A stretch of DNA of 64,000 bases from the NCBI GenBank assembly GCA_030428615.1, contig JAUIDN010000001.1, forward strand, positions 412,557 through 476,556, given 5' to 3'. Origin of the DNA: Alphaproteobacteria bacterium (GTDB taxonomy: Bacteria; Pseudomonadota; Alphaproteobacteria; Sphingomonadales; Emcibacteraceae). The notes beneath the pieces were generated by a model. It worked only from the letters and a program-made list of their open reading frames with translations. It had not been told where the DNA came from and did not search any database. Of this stretch, positions 49,379 through 59,166 are shown piece after piece; the stretch's first letter is position 1, and each line of letters opens with the position of its first letter. Made by a program: the position numbers and the translations under genes.

Positions 49379-50776
49379 TTATCCTGCCCACTCGCTGAGT
49401 AATTGATGCCAGATACGCATTGAACGTTCTAGGTTATCCTGCGGTACGCGTTCATTAAGGCCGTGTGAAAAGCCGTCGGACGACTTAATAAATATACCGG
49501 TGAGTGCGTAGCTTGGAATACCTGCGCTTCTGAAATGTTTACCGTCACTAGCCCCAAGCGCCATGGCGGGCACAATCGGGATATCAGGAAATTCAGCATG
49601 CACCGCGCGTTCCACCGCGCCTAGCACTTCCTGATTAAGGGGCGATTCCGGTGCTGCTTCAACTGTGTTGACCACACGCCACTCCAATTCATCATTGTTT
49701 GCTACGGCCTTGAGTTGCGCGATTGTGTCTTCGAAACTGATTCCAGGGAAAATGCGGCAATTAATTGTTGCCGTCGCTGATTGCGGCAATGCGTTGTCGG
49801 CGTGGCCGCCCTTTAATAACGTTGGAATACAGGTAGTTCCGGTTGCCCCGATATATTGCGGATATGACCGGAGGACCGCCACAGCATCCATATCATTTTT
49901 ATTACGAGCAAAATCGGCCATCCCCTTGGCAATTTTCGGGTCCGTCACAAGATTTGCCGTTTTTTCAAAATAAGCCTGCGTCAGTTCACTTTGCAGAACC
50001 GGAAATTCATATTTTGAAAGATTGACCATTGCCTGTGACAAATCATAAATGGCATTGTCTTTTCGCGGGCGTGAACTGTGCCCGCCGGGATTTCGCGCTG
50101 TTACCTCAATGGAAGCGAATGTTTTTTCAGAATGATTAACGGTATAGGAAAATGCTTTACCCGCTTCATCCAATGTGCCGCCGCCGCCATCGGCAATGAT
50201 GGCAAATTCCGCGTCGATATAATCGCGGTAGTCTTTCGCCATGATTTTTGTGGTCGCCATTGACGTTTCCTCATCACCCGAGAGAACGAAAATAATGTCA
50301 CGGGACGGCACGAACCCTTCCGATTTCAAACGAAGCAATGTCGCGGTCATTACCGCCACATTAAGCTTGGTATCCAAGGTTCCCCGCCCGAAATACATAT
50401 CGTCTTCTTCGATCAGCTTGAAAGGATCCCTTTCCCAATCTTCACGGAATGCTTCAACAACATCCATATGGGATGATAATAATATCGGTTTTTTACCGCT
50501 GCGCCCGTCGCCGCGAAACTTGACGATGAATGCGGCCGTATCTTCATGCGGGATAATGGTGATATCATCGTCTTCAAACCCTGCCTTTTTAAAACGGTCC
50601 GCCAGATAAGCGGCAAATTTCGGTGTTTCGTTCCCTTCGCCGACAACCGTTCGCATGGCAATGCTGTCTTTGAAGATATTATACGCGACATTTTGAAACG
50701 GTTCTTCCGCATTGCTTATGTGTGAAAAGGAAAATGCACCAACAACGCCGACCATAAGTAGTTTATTAATTTTCAT
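49379..50776 (-). CDS. Exported M20-family metallopeptidase
   Basis: A 465-residue M20 di-zinc peptidase with a signal peptide (about 1-21, ending SNA). Metal ligands: HMDVVEAF (His), GRGTLDTK (Asp), SGDEETSM (catalytic Glu and ligand Glu) and GASDGKHFR (His); a dimerisation/lid domain sits around 200-320. It cleaves dipeptides or N-acyl amino acids in the periplasm. I chose ATG 50776 (AGGGA upstream) because the protein then opens with the signal peptide; the longer frame does not. Divergent from the ThDP enzyme with about 115 bases between starts. Confidence 0.9.
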   Translation of the reverse strand: MKINKLLMVGVVGAFSFSHISNAEEPFQNVAYNIFKDSIAMRTVVGEGNETPKFAAYLADRFKKAGFEDDDITIIPHEDTAAFIVKFRGDGRSGKKPILLSSHMDVVEAFREDWERDPFKLIEEDDMYFGRGTLDTKLNVAVMTATLLRLKSEGFVPSRDIIFVLSGDEETSMATTKIMAKDYRDYIDAEFAIIADGGGGTLDEAGKAFSYTVNHSEKTFASIEVTARNPGGHSSRPRKDNAIYDLSQAMVNLSKYEFPVLQSELTQAYFEKTANLVTDPKIAKGMADFARNKNDMDAVAVLRSYPQYIGATGTTCIPTLLKGGHADNALPQSATATINCRIFPGISFEDTIAQLKAVANNDELEWRVVNTVEAAPESPLNQEVLGAVERAVHAEFPDIPIVPAMALGASDGKHFRSAGIPSYALTGIFIKSSDGFSHGLNERVPQDNLERSMRIWHQLLSEWAG

Positions 50777-50891
50777 TTCGTCCCTCATATTCTTTTTTTT
50801 CACCCTAGCATAGGGCATTACCCATGCCAATTCCTACTTTTTCTTGACCTTATGTCTTTACTGGTTACCATCCATTAAAAGGGAGAAATCA

Positions 50892-52796
50892 ATGTTTAAG
50901 ATCAGCAAAGACTTCATTGATAATAAAATTGACCGACGCACTTTTATGGCAAAGTTAAGGGACGTCGGCGTCTCAAGCGTCGGTGCGGGGACGATTGCAA
51001 GCAGCCTTTCCATCCCTTCTGTCAATGCTGCCGCATTAGCGACCGATACAACACCTGAACAAAGCAGAATAACCACGGGACTAACTGGCGGCGAATTAAT
51101 GGCCGAGTTCCTTATTGAATGGGACGTGCCCTATGTTTTTGGTCTTGCTGGATCGGAAGAGGTCGGCTTTCTCGACGCCTTGGTTGACAGGGACCAGCTT
51201 AATTATGTCACCTGTATCCATGAAAACGCCGCAATGGCGATGGCAGACGGATATTCACGGGCAACCGGCAAGACATCTGTTGTGCAGCTTCATTCCGTTG
51301 CCGGGGCAGCCTACGCCCTTGGCCAGATGGTGAGCTGTTACCGTGACCGCACGCCGGTCGTTGTGACTGCCGGCAGGCAGGACAGTGAATATCGCGGCAG
51401 TAACGGGTTTTTAGAAGCCCCAAACCTGCATAAATTACCAGCTGATTATGCACAGTGGACATGGGATGTGACCAGTGCACAAACAATACCGGAAACCCTG
51501 CGCCGTGCCTTTATGCTGTCTGAAGCACCACCGGGCGGACCAACCTTTCTCACTTTTTCGAAAGATCACTGGGAAACAAAAATAGAGCGCGCTGAAATTA
51601 TTCCCCGGTCACGGTCAATGGTCGATATTGAAGTCTCCCCTAAAGAACGAGACGTTAAAAAAATAGCCAACTATCTGATCGCTGCGAAACGCCCCATGCT
51701 TTTTCTCGATGATGATTGTATACGTCATGAAATTAGTGCGGAAATTCAGGAAATTGCCGAACGGGTTGGCGCAGCAGTAAGCCTTGGCGCAAGAATGCCT
51801 GTTGTCTTCCCTAACACACATCCCCATTTTGTTGGTAATTTTGGTATTGACCAAACGCTCGCCAAATCAATTGATTGTTTCTGGGCGCTCGGGGGGCATA
51901 TGTTTAAGGTCGTCAATAAGGCACCGGTCCCGTGGGTGAAAAGAGATGCTAAAATCATCCATACCAGCCTCGCAGGTGCCGAGGTGGGCCGCAACTATCC
52001 TGTTGATATTGCGGCCGTCGCCAGCGTTAAAGCAACGACACAAGCGGTGCTCGCTGAGTTAAAGGAACAAAACATAACGGGTCAAGATAACCGTTGGGTT
52101 CAAACATATACAAAGGCCCGCCGCGACACGCTGAAGGAAAAAGCGAACCGGGAAGGGGACATGCCAGTAATTTCAACGTCACGATTAATGAAAGAATTGG
52201 ATGATCAAGTTGCTGAAGATGCGTTTATCACCACGGAATTGATCCTATCCAAATATCATTTTTGGGACTATTTCAGAATTGATCATGAAAAGCCCTTTGA
52301 TAAGCGCCGTTATAATTACGCCACCAATTCTGGTGTACTTGGTTGGGGGTTGGCCGCATCCATTGGCATTAAAATTGGAAGGCCGGATAAAGAATGCTGG
52401 TGTTTTACCGGTGACGGTTCGTTCAATTTTGGCTCGCAGGCACTTTGGAGCGCATCGCGCTACGATGTTCCAATTGGCATTATCGTCTTTAATAACGGTG
52501 AATATGCAGCAAACCGAAAAGCACAAAATTTTTATCGTGGTCGCGCCGCAGAAACCGGCAGCTATATCGGTGTAAACCTTAAACATCCTGATATACAATA
52601 TGCTAAAATGGCAGAAAGTTATGATATCAGAGGGGAGCGTGTTGAAAACCCAGATGAGATTAAAGACGCCATTGCGCGTTGTCGTGCAGAAATGGCGCGC
52701 GGTCGCCCATACCTGCTTGACGTTCGAATTGAGCGTTTTGATAAGGGAATGGAAAGCGAATATTATGATTATTTTTCCGTCGCAAAGATGACGTAA
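50892..52796 (+). CDS. ThDP-dependent decarboxylase/synthase-like enzyme with Tat leader
   Basis: A 634-residue enzyme of the acetolactate synthase/benzoylformate decarboxylase superfamily: N-terminal PYR domain with the ThDP-activating Glu111 in CIHENAAMAMADGYSR, a middle domain, and a C-terminal PP domain with the Mg/ThDP motif GDGSFNFGSQALWSAS ... NNGEY. Unusually it opens MFKISKDFIDNKIDRRTFMA, a twin-arginine motif (Arg15-Arg16) followed by a weakly hydrophobic stretch to about 45 with an A-x-A site (VNAAA), as in a Tat signal. The ATG at 50892 has GGGAGA just upstream, so the leader is in the coding region. Substrate unknown. Accessory gene, between an exported M20 peptidase and a DUF6090-like gene. 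Confidence 0.82.
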   Translation: MFKISKDFIDNKIDRRTFMAKLRDVGVSSVGAGTIASSLSIPSVNAAALATDTTPEQSRITTGLTGGELMAEFLIEWDVPYVFGLAGSEEVGFLDALVDRDQLNYVTCIHENAAMAMADGYSRATGKTSVVQLHSVAGAAYALGQMVSCYRDRTPVVVTAGRQDSEYRGSNGFLEAPNLHKLPADYAQWTWDVTSAQTIPETLRRAFMLSEAPPGGPTFLTFSKDHWETKIERAEIIPRSRSMVDIEVSPKERDVKKIANYLIAAKRPMLFLDDDCIRHEISAEIQEIAERVGAAVSLGARMPVVFPNTHPHFVGNFGIDQTLAKSIDCFWALGGHMFKVVNKAPVPWVKRDAKIIHTSLAGAEVGRNYPVDIAAVASVKATTQAVLAELKEQNITGQDNRWVQTYTKARRDTLKEKANREGDMPVISTSRLMKELDDQVAEDAFITTELILSKYHFWDYFRIDHEKPFDKRRYNYATNSGVLGWGLAASIGIKIGRPDKECWCFTGDGSFNFGSQALWSASRYDVPIGIIVFNNGEYAANRKAQNFYRGRAAETGSYIGVNLKHPDIQYAKMAESYDIRGERVENPDEIKDAIARCRAEMARGRPYLLDVRIERFDKGMESEYYDYFSVAKMT

Positions 52797-52855
52797 ATGC
52801 AATCGCGAGTATTTTTTCTCAGTATTTATTTTAAACTTCACAGAGGAAGACATGA

Positions 52856-53605
52856 ATGCTTTTAAGGCGAATTACAAAACATCTAACGGATCAAAACTGG
52901 GTCGCCGTCGGTATCGACATGCTGGTGGTGATCATCGGTATTTTTATCGGCTTTCAACTTAATAACTGGAACGTGGAACGGCAAAATGCGGTAAAAGGAC
53001 AAGGTTACCTAAGCCAGATCGCCGAAGAACTTAAACAGGATATAAGCTTTTTTGAAGGCGTCATTAACGGCAATAACCGGAATATAGAAAATGCCCTGTT
53101 CCTTTTGGAAACGGTTGAAGACGAAGAACTTGTACGTGAGGATCCAACACGTTTCATTACATCAATTAGCGGGATTGGTTTTACCTTTACTGTGAATGTT
53201 TCAAACAATACTTTTGAGGAAATAAAATATAGCGGCAACCTTGAACTTATCCCTAATGTAGAACTCAGAAACAAAATCGCCGATTACTATGACTTCATTG
53301 AAATTGAACAAACGTTTAGCCATCTGCGCACTTTTGCCGAAACCGAATATTTTAAGCGAAGTGCAGGTATATTGAATGCTGAGCTCACTAATGGCGCTCA
53401 GAATTCATCCGGTCGCGAATATTCAGAAGTTGACGCCTTACTTGTTTATGAACGTTTCATACAAAACCAAAACCTTATTGAATGGATACCAATGGTTATG
53501 CAGACGAAACGCTCATCTATAGGGTTCAGCTCAAGCGCACAACGCCGCGCAAAAGAATTACTAGCTGAGATTAACGGAAAAAATACGGACGCAATCGCGC
53601 AATAA
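52856..53605 (+). CDS. DUF6090-like membrane protein
   Basis: A 249-residue protein with one N-terminal membrane helix (about 17-35; AVGIDMLVVIIGIFIGFQLN) preceded by a short basic cytoplasmic end, then a helical periplasmic domain. The helix followed by NNWNVERQ matches the DUF6090 style of small membrane proteins with no known function. Good ribosome site AGAGGAAGA. It converges with the comEC C-terminal frame. Confidence 0.65.
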   Translation: MLLRRITKHLTDQNWVAVGIDMLVVIIGIFIGFQLNNWNVERQNAVKGQGYLSQIAEELKQDISFFEGVINGNNRNIENALFLLETVEDEELVREDPTRFITSISGIGFTFTVNVSNNTFEEIKYSGNLELIPNVELRNKIADYYDFIEIEQTFSHLRTFAETEYFKRSAGILNAELTNGAQNSSGREYSEVDALLVYERFIQNQNLIEWIPMVMQTKRSSIGFSSSAQRRAKELLAEINGKNTDAIAQ

Positions 53606-53627
53606 TCATGCTGGTTTCATTTCGGTG

Positions 53628-54140
53628 CTAATTCACCCAGGGAAAATTGCCCCGGCTTTGTTTAACGCTTTGGTATTTGATGTCTTCCTGATCTGTTTCC
53701 GGCAACCAGATCGCATACCCACCATTATTATAGAAATCCCATCGGTCAAGCACCAGCATGGCTGGACATCTAATTTCAACCGGCACAAGACTTATGATTA
53801 CATCTGCGTTCTGACAATCTTCGGTCAATGCCAATTCATTTCGAACCAACGATATCAGTAAATGTTGTGCATATTCCGGTCTGTAAATGCAGCTGAGACT
53901 ATCACAGGAAAGCTCCCTGCCCGCCGCTTCATCGGGTGTAAAACTTTCATATTTCCAGCGGCTTAACTCGCTTGCGGCAAACCTTTGCTGCCAGCGTTCG
54001 CGCACAATTCGGCTGCCATTCAAACGCGAAAGACTTAAATTGTTATCATACGCGCGCAGTGCTATTGTTTTTCCGGCATTATCGATAAGGATATCAGGTT
54101 TTTCGTAGGCCGCTGCAAAATATACGCCTATCAGCGCCAT
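53628..54140 (-). CDS. comEC: C-terminal part of split ComEC
   Basis: A 170-residue frame that looks like the tail domain of alphaproteobacterial ComEC rather than a separate gene: KPDILIDNAGKTIALRAYD, SLSRLNGSRIVRERWQQRF, DCQNADVIISLVPVEIRCPA and LDRWDFYNNGGYAIWL followed by FPWV at the end are the pattern I recall for these tails, which replace the metallo-beta-lactamase domain. Its ATG lies 10 bases before the end of the upstream frame (ATGGCGCTGA), in the -1 frame. Either a frameshift has split one gene or the two pieces are now made by coupled reinitiation. The combined length matches a normal ComEC. Confidence 0.7.
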   Translation of the reverse strand: MALIGVYFAAAYEKPDILIDNAGKTIALRAYDNNLSLSRLNGSRIVRERWQQRFAASELSRWKYESFTPDEAAGRELSCDSLSCIYRPEYAQHLLISLVRNELALTEDCQNADVIISLVPVEIRCPAMLVLDRWDFYNNGGYAIWLPETDQEDIKYQSVKQSRGNFPWVN

Positions 54141-55615
54141 CTTAATTTCCAGATACTAAGCCAAAGCGCCCCGATCACCAGGCAGACAAGTGCGCGAAGA
54201 TCAATTGCCGGAATTTCAAGGGTGGCGCCTGGAAGTCCCGAAACCCAATATGCCGTCGCCATAATTACTTCCAGTCCCCACGACATCGGAACAAGAGCCA
54301 GTTTTTCCAACCCGAACGGCATTAGGACCAGCGTCACCACAATCCACGGCATTACCCATGACCCCATCACGGGCATTGCAATCAAATTTGCCAGAAGCCC
54401 AAACAAGACAACCTTGTTAAAATGATATAAAGCAAACGGCGCAATCGCCAATTCGGCAATTAGTGACGTAAAAAGGCTTCCAACAATAAAATAGATGATT
54501 TTTTGGCGGAAACCGTTGTCACCACGAAATTTCGCCAGAAAATTTTTACCGAAACGCTCAAATACAACCACCAATGCAATGACAGCTGCGAATGACATCT
54601 GGAAGCTGACCCCTATAAGGGCTTCCGGTGTGATGATGAGAATGACTGTGGCGGCGATGGCCACGAGCCGTAAAGAAATTGCCTTACGATCAGTGAGCAC
54701 CCCTAAAAATACGATTATCACCATGATAAAGGCGCGAATGGTCGGGATTGACGCACCACTAATGAATAAATAACCAAGCCCTGCAAATCCGGCAATCACC
54801 GCTGCCCATTTTTTTACAGGGTAATTTAGTGCGAGTTTTTGTGATAATGAAAATGCGAACCGTGCAGCAAAAAAGACCACACCACATAACAATCCCATAT
54901 GAAGACCGGAAATTGCCAATAGATGCGCAAGTCCCGCATTTCTCATGGCCTCTGCCAATATTTCCGGCATACCGCCCCTTATACCCGTAATCAGGGCCGC
55001 GGCGAGTGTTCCTGCATCGCCGGGTATTGCCTCCTTTACCCGCTCCGCCATCCTTTGACGAAATTGATCAAATGCGCGAAAGGAATTTTCATTCCTTTCT
55101 ACAATTATCAGCGGTGAAACAGAATACCCCACTGCACCAATTCCATTAAACCATACCTGCCTTGCATAATCATAATCGTCAGGCATGGATGGGCCCGGTG
55201 GCGGCATCAATCCCGCGCGGATTTCTACTTTATCACCCTTATAAGGCATTTGTTCGAACTTGTTTACACGGACATTGACATATCTCAGCGGTGAAATTCC
55301 GGGAATTACCGTATCCCTTAACGTTAATCTGATTTTCCCGTCTTCGTAAAGATGTACATTTTCAACTGTTCCAGAGAGACTGATTGGTCGCAGCTCCTTT
55401 TTCAGCACTGGCGTGTCGAGTGACGCAACGCGGTACAAGGCAACGCCATACCCTGTGCAGACAAACATGATCGCAAGGAACAAATACTTCAATATCGGGC
55501 GCCTTCTTCCAACCATGAACGCTACCATCATCAAAAAAAGTGTGGCGATCACAACCGGAAAGATGCCAATCTCAATCGCACCGAAAAAATAAATTCCAAT
55601 TCCCAATCCAAGCAA
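54131..55615 (-). CDS. comEC: ComEC/Rec2 competence channel, N-terminal and core part
   Basis: A 494-residue polytopic protein: N-terminal helices and OB-like region, then the competence domain with the conserved GLAHLLAISGLHMGLLCG segment and several membrane helices up to KLRWR. ComEC forms the inner-membrane DNA-uptake channel. The frame ends TGA-TAG; the tail continues in another frame (53628-54140). The start is also odd: upstream of TTG 55615 a further 30 in-frame codons (55705-55616, encoding VEKLFYREHEQYLL..., as expected in ComEC) contain no ATG, GTG or TTG. So the protein starts at TTG with a shortened end, or uses a rare start codon, or the gene is decaying. Divergent from gltX. 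Confidence 0.8.
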   Translation of the reverse strand: MLGLGIGIYFFGAIEIGIFPVVIATLFLMMVAFMVGRRRPILKYLFLAIMFVCTGYGVALYRVASLDTPVLKKELRPISLSGTVENVHLYEDGKIRLTLRDTVIPGISPLRYVNVRVNKFEQMPYKGDKVEIRAGLMPPPGPSMPDDYDYARQVWFNGIGAVGYSVSPLIIVERNENSFRAFDQFRQRMAERVKEAIPGDAGTLAAALITGIRGGMPEILAEAMRNAGLAHLLAISGLHMGLLCGVVFFAARFAFSLSQKLALNYPVKKWAAVIAGFAGLGYLFISGASIPTIRAFIMVIIVFLGVLTDRKAISLRLVAIAATVILIITPEALIGVSFQMSFAAVIALVVVFERFGKNFLAKFRGDNGFRQKIIYFIVGSLFTSLIAELAIAPFALYHFNKVVLFGLLANLIAMPVMGSWVMPWIVVTLVLMPFGLEKLALVPMSWGLEVIMATAYWVSGLPGATLEIPAIDLRALVCLVIGALWLSIWKLRWR

Positions 55616-55871
55616 TATTGGGGCCGTGAGCAGATATTGTTCATGTTCCCGATAAAATAATTTTTCGACATCTTGAAGTGTGTTGAAAATTCCTTGATCC
55701 CCCTGTCAAAAAGCAAAATAAATTACGAAAAAGCTTTCATTTCCAACCCATAATATGCTAGTAAATGCACAATAAAATCAAGCAGTGTTGGTATTTATAT
55801 CATTTGAGCATTTCTGATGTCTTTCAAAAGGGTCACTGTGGAAAATCGAAATTTAACTCTATTGGAGCTTC

Positions 55872-57287
55872 ATGGTTGGTCAAATGAAGAAAGTTGTTAC
55901 ACGGTTTGCTCCCTCTCCAACGGGATTTTTACACATTGGCGGTGCCAGAACGGCGCTCTTTAACTGGTTATTTACGCGTCATCACGGTGGTGAATTTCGC
56001 ATCCGCGTTGAAGATACTGACCGGGCCCGATCAACCCAGGAAGCGGTTGACGCCATTTTTGACGGCCTGAATTGGCTTGGCCTTACTGCTGATAATGACA
56101 TCGTCTATCAGTATGAAAACCGAGAGCGCCACGCGGAAGTCGCCCATCAGCTTCTTGAGGATGGAAAAGCATATAAATGCTATTGCTCCAAAGAAGAACT
56201 GGCCGAAATGCGGGAACTGGCGAAGAAAGAAGGCAGGCCGCTTGGATATGACGGAAGGTGGCGTGACCGTGAGCCGTCCGAAGCGCCGGAAGGCGTGGAC
56301 CCCGTAATCCGATTTAAGGCGCCACGCGAGGGCGAGATCGTCATTAGGGACCATGTTCAGGGCGATGTGACCGTTCAAAATAGAGAACTGGACGACATGA
56401 TATTGCTTCGCGCGGACGGAACACCAACATATATGTTATCAGTTGTTGTGGATGATCATGATATGGGGGTAACACATATCATTCGTGGTGATGATCATCT
56501 GACCAACGCTGCAAGGCAGGCACAGCTTATTATGGCTATTGGCTGGGAACTTCCGGAGTATGCCCATATCCCACTTATCCACGGGCCGGACGGGGCGAAG
56601 CTATCCAAACGCCACGGCGCATTAGGAGTGGATGCCTATCGGGACATGGGATATTTGCCCGATGCACTTAAAAATTACCTTCTGCGCCTTGGCTGGGCTC
56701 ATGGCGATGATGAAATTATCACAGAAGAACAAGCCATTAAATGGTTTGATCTGGATGGTGTTGGAAAATCGCCGTCACGTTTTGATTTTAATAAGCTGGA
56801 ACACCTGAATGGTGTTTACATGCGCGAAACGGCAAGCGACGAAGCTTTGTCGGAAGGGTGTTTGCCGTTTCTTGAAAAGAAGCTCGGACGTTCACTATCA
56901 GATAAAGAAAAAGAAACGCTTCTGCATGCGTTGGGCGCACTTAAGGGGCGCGCTAAAAATCTGGTTGATCTCGCGGAAAGTGCCGTTTTTCTTTTCACTG
57001 CCCGCCCACTGGAAATAATTCCCAAGGCGCTTAAGGCTTTGAATGGTGACAGCAAAGTGATTTTGGCCAAAATGCTTGAAGAATTGTCAAGTGTAAGCAA
57101 TTGGCGTCATGACAATCTTCAGATTGTCATAGAAAATTTTGTTGAAAGTAATGAAATCGGATTCGGGAAAGTCGCCCAGCCCCTCAGGGCAGCCCTTACC
57201 GGAAGCAATGTTTCACCAGGCATTACGGAAGTGCTTGAATGGCTTGGAAAAGAGGAAAGTTTGAAACGGATCGGTGATCAAACCTGA
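55872..57287 (+). CDS. gltX: Glutamyl-tRNA synthetase
   Basis: A 471-residue class I synthetase. HIGH-like signature in [20 protein letters not shown] (about 10-29), [16 protein letters not shown] (KMSKS-type loop), and an anticodon-binding all-helical C-terminal half. It charges tRNA-Glu (and possibly tRNA-Gln, since alphaproteobacteria often use the GatCAB route). GGAG stands 4 bases before ATG 55872; ATG 55884 would give [14 protein letters not shown]. Upstream is comEC (divergent), downstream gltA, a neighbourhood common in alphaproteobacteria. Confidence 0.97.
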   Translation: MVGQMKKVVTRFAPSPTGFLHIGGARTALFNWLFTRHHGGEFRIRVEDTDRARSTQEAVDAIFDGLNWLGLTADNDIVYQYENRERHAEVAHQLLEDGKAYKCYCSKEELAEMRELAKKEGRPLGYDGRWRDREPSEAPEGVDPVIRFKAPREGEIVIRDHVQGDVTVQNRELDDMILLRADGTPTYMLSVVVDDHDMGVTHIIRGDDHLTNAARQAQLIMAIGWELPEYAHIPLIHGPDGAKLSKRHGALGVDAYRDMGYLPDALKNYLLRLGWAHGDDEIITEEQAIKWFDLDGVGKSPSRFDFNKLEHLNGVYMRETASDEALSEGCLPFLEKKLGRSLSDKEKETLLHALGALKGRAKNLVDLAESAVFLFTARPLEIIPKALKALNGDSKVILAKMLEELSSVSNWRHDNLQIVIENFVESNEIGFGKVAQPLRAALTGSNVSPGITEVLEWLGKEESLKRIGDQT

Positions 57288-57362
57288 ATTTCGACCATTT
57301 TCACAAAAAGTAAACAATTTATTTAGTAAAAAAGTATATAAGAAACCAAAAATAAACGCTTT

Positions 57363-57380
57363 TTCATTATTAGTAATGAA
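57363..57380 (+). repeat. Inverted repeat upstream of gltA
   Basis: TTCATTA / TAATGAA (57363-57369, 57374-57380) around TTAG, about 30 bases before the gltA ATG. Could be an operator or leader hairpin; protein unknown. Confidence 0.4.
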
Positions 57381-57410
57381 AACAATAAACAGATAGAAGG
57401 ATGGAGACAT

Positions 57411-58724
57411 ATGGAAGAAAAATATAAAAAAACATTATCAGATGATAAGGCAACATTAACGGTTCGCGGTCAAACGTATGAACTTCCTATATTTGGTGGC
57501 TCCGTAGGTCCTGATGTTATAGATATTCGTACATTATACCGTGACACAGACATGTTCACGTTTGATCCGGGTTTCACATCCACCGCCAGCTGTGAAAGCG
57601 CAATAACCTATATTGATGGCGATAAGGGTGAACTTCTATATCGTGGTTATCCAATTGAACAGCTTGCGGAAAAAAGTGATTTTCTTGAAGTAGCCTATCT
57701 GCTTTTAAACGGTGAATTACCAACTAAAGAACAGAACAAGAAATTCAAACATGATATCACTTATCATACGATGGTTCACGAGCAGTTGGTGAGGTTTTTT
57801 AGCGGCTTTCGACGTGATGCCCACCCGATGGCCATTATGTGCGGCGTTGTTGGTGCCATGTCCGCATTTTATCATGACAGCACGGATATCAACGATCCTG
57901 AACAACGTCGTGTGGCATCGAACCGGTTGATCGCCAAGATTCCGACGATTGCAGCGATGACCTATAAATATTCGATTGGTCAACCTTTTGTCTATCCCCG
58001 CAATGATTTAAGTTATGCTGAAAATTTCCTGTATATGACTTTCGGCGTACCAAAATGCGAAGATTACAAGGTCAGCAAGACACTTGCTGATGCTATGGAT
58101 AAGATTTTTATTCTCCATGCAGATCATGAACAAAACGCATCAACATCCACGGTTCGTCTGGCGGGATCATCTGGTGCTAATCCATTTGCCTGTATTGCAG
58201 CGGGTATTGCATCCCTGTGGGGGCCGGCACATGGCGGTGCCAATGAAGCGTGTCTTAATATGCTTAATGAAATTGGCACAGTTGATCATATCCCCGAATA
58301 TATTAAAAAGGCAAAAGACAAAAACGATCCATTCCGTTTGATGGGATTTGGGCACCGGGTATATAAAAATTTCGACCCGCGGGCCAAAGTACTTCAGCAA
58401 GCAGCCCATGATGTTCTTGAGGAGCTTGGGGTTAATGACCCGCTTCTGGATGTTGCCAAGGAACTGGAGCGTATTGCGCTTGAAGATGAATATTTCATTG
58501 AAAAGAAACTTTACCCGAACGTCGATTTTTATTCTGGTATTATTTTGAAAGCGATGGGTTTCCCAACATCAATGTTTACGGTTCTGTTTGCACTGGCGCG
58601 CACTGTTGGATGGATTTCACAATGGGGCGAAATGATCACAGATCCTACTCAGAAAATCGGGCGTCCACGCCAGCTCTTTATTGGTGAGACTGAGCGAAGC
58701 TATATTGATATAGAAAACCGCTAA
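57411..58724 (+). CDS. gltA: Citrate synthase (type II)
   Basis: A 437-residue citrate synthase, entry enzyme of the TCA cycle (acetyl-CoA + oxaloacetate). The N-terminal beta-rich NADH-sensitive domain of the hexameric type II enzymes is present (about 12-50). Catalytic His in [16 protein letters not shown], the second His in [14 protein letters not shown] and Asp in [15 protein letters not shown] stands upstream of the ATG. Followed by a bidirectional terminator. Confidence 0.97.
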   Translation: MEEKYKKTLSDDKATLTVRGQTYELPIFGGSVGPDVIDIRTLYRDTDMFTFDPGFTSTASCESAITYIDGDKGELLYRGYPIEQLAEKSDFLEVAYLLLNGELPTKEQNKKFKHDITYHTMVHEQLVRFFSGFRRDAHPMAIMCGVVGAMSAFYHDSTDINDPEQRRVASNRLIAKIPTIAAMTYKYSIGQPFVYPRNDLSYAENFLYMTFGVPKCEDYKVSKTLADAMDKIFILHADHEQNASTSTVRLAGSSGANPFACIAAGIASLWGPAHGGANEACLNMLNEIGTVDHIPEYIKKAKDKNDPFRLMGFGHRVYKNFDPRAKVLQQAAHDVLEELGVNDPLLDVAKELERIALEDEYFIEKKLYPNVDFYSGIILKAMGFPTSMFTVLFALARTVGWISQWGEMITDPTQKIGRPRQLFIGETERSYIDIENR

Positions 58725-58731
58725 TCTAATG

Positions 58732-58762
58732 AAAAAAACCGGCTTAAAAAGCCGGTTTTTTT
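58732..58762. terminator. Bidirectional terminator between gltA and gloA
   Basis: ACCGGCTT / AAGCCGGT (58738-58745, 58749-58756), loop AAA, flanked by A7 and T7, so it ends both convergent transcripts. Confidence 0.92.
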
Positions 58763-59159
58763 AATTCTTTTCTATAAGTTCTATCATATAACCGTCCGGA
58801 TCGCGAATAAACGCAATATTCGTACTGCCATGCTTCATTGGTCCGGGGGGGCGCGGTATGTCAATCCCCGCTTTTTCAAGGTCTTTGCAAGTCTTGTAAA
58901 TATCAGGAACGCCCAAAGCGATATGGCCAAATCCATTACCCAGATCATAATCTTCGGCCTGTTCCCAATTATGGGTAAGTTCTATGACAGTATTATGTTC
59001 TTCATCGCCATAACCTACAAACGCCAATGTGAATTTACCGCTGGGGTAATCCTTCCGACGCAATAATTTCATTTCCAGATAATTGGTGTAAAAATCAAGT
59101 GATTTTTCAAGATCCCTAACGCGGATCATTGTATGCAGCATTTTAAATTGGCCAGTCAT
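58761..59159 (-). CDS. gloA: Lactoylglutathione lyase (glyoxalase I)
   Basis: A 132-residue vicinal-oxygen-chelate enzyme that converts the methylglyoxal-glutathione adduct to S-lactoylglutathione. MLHTMIRVRDLEKSLDFYTN opens the first beta-alpha-beta-beta-beta unit with a His ligand; Glu in VIELTHNWE, His in GFGHIALGV, and Glu in GYMIELIEKN complete the metal set. It begins 7 bases after fabZ ends, so fabZ-gloA are probably one transcript. In other alphaproteobacteria the position after fabZ is held by lpxA. Confidence 0.94.
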   Translation of the reverse strand: MTGQFKMLHTMIRVRDLEKSLDFYTNYLEMKLLRRKDYPSGKFTLAFVGYGDEEHNTVIELTHNWEQAEDYDLGNGFGHIALGVPDIYKTCKDLEKAGIDIPRPPGPMKHGSTNIAFIRDPDGYMIELIEKN

Positions 59160-59166
59160 CAGATTT

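Noticed and set aside
52245..52853. 202-codon minus-strand open frame opposite the ThDP enzyme
   Set aside because: Antisense to the conserved PP domain; composition looks like a shadow and it has no family pattern.
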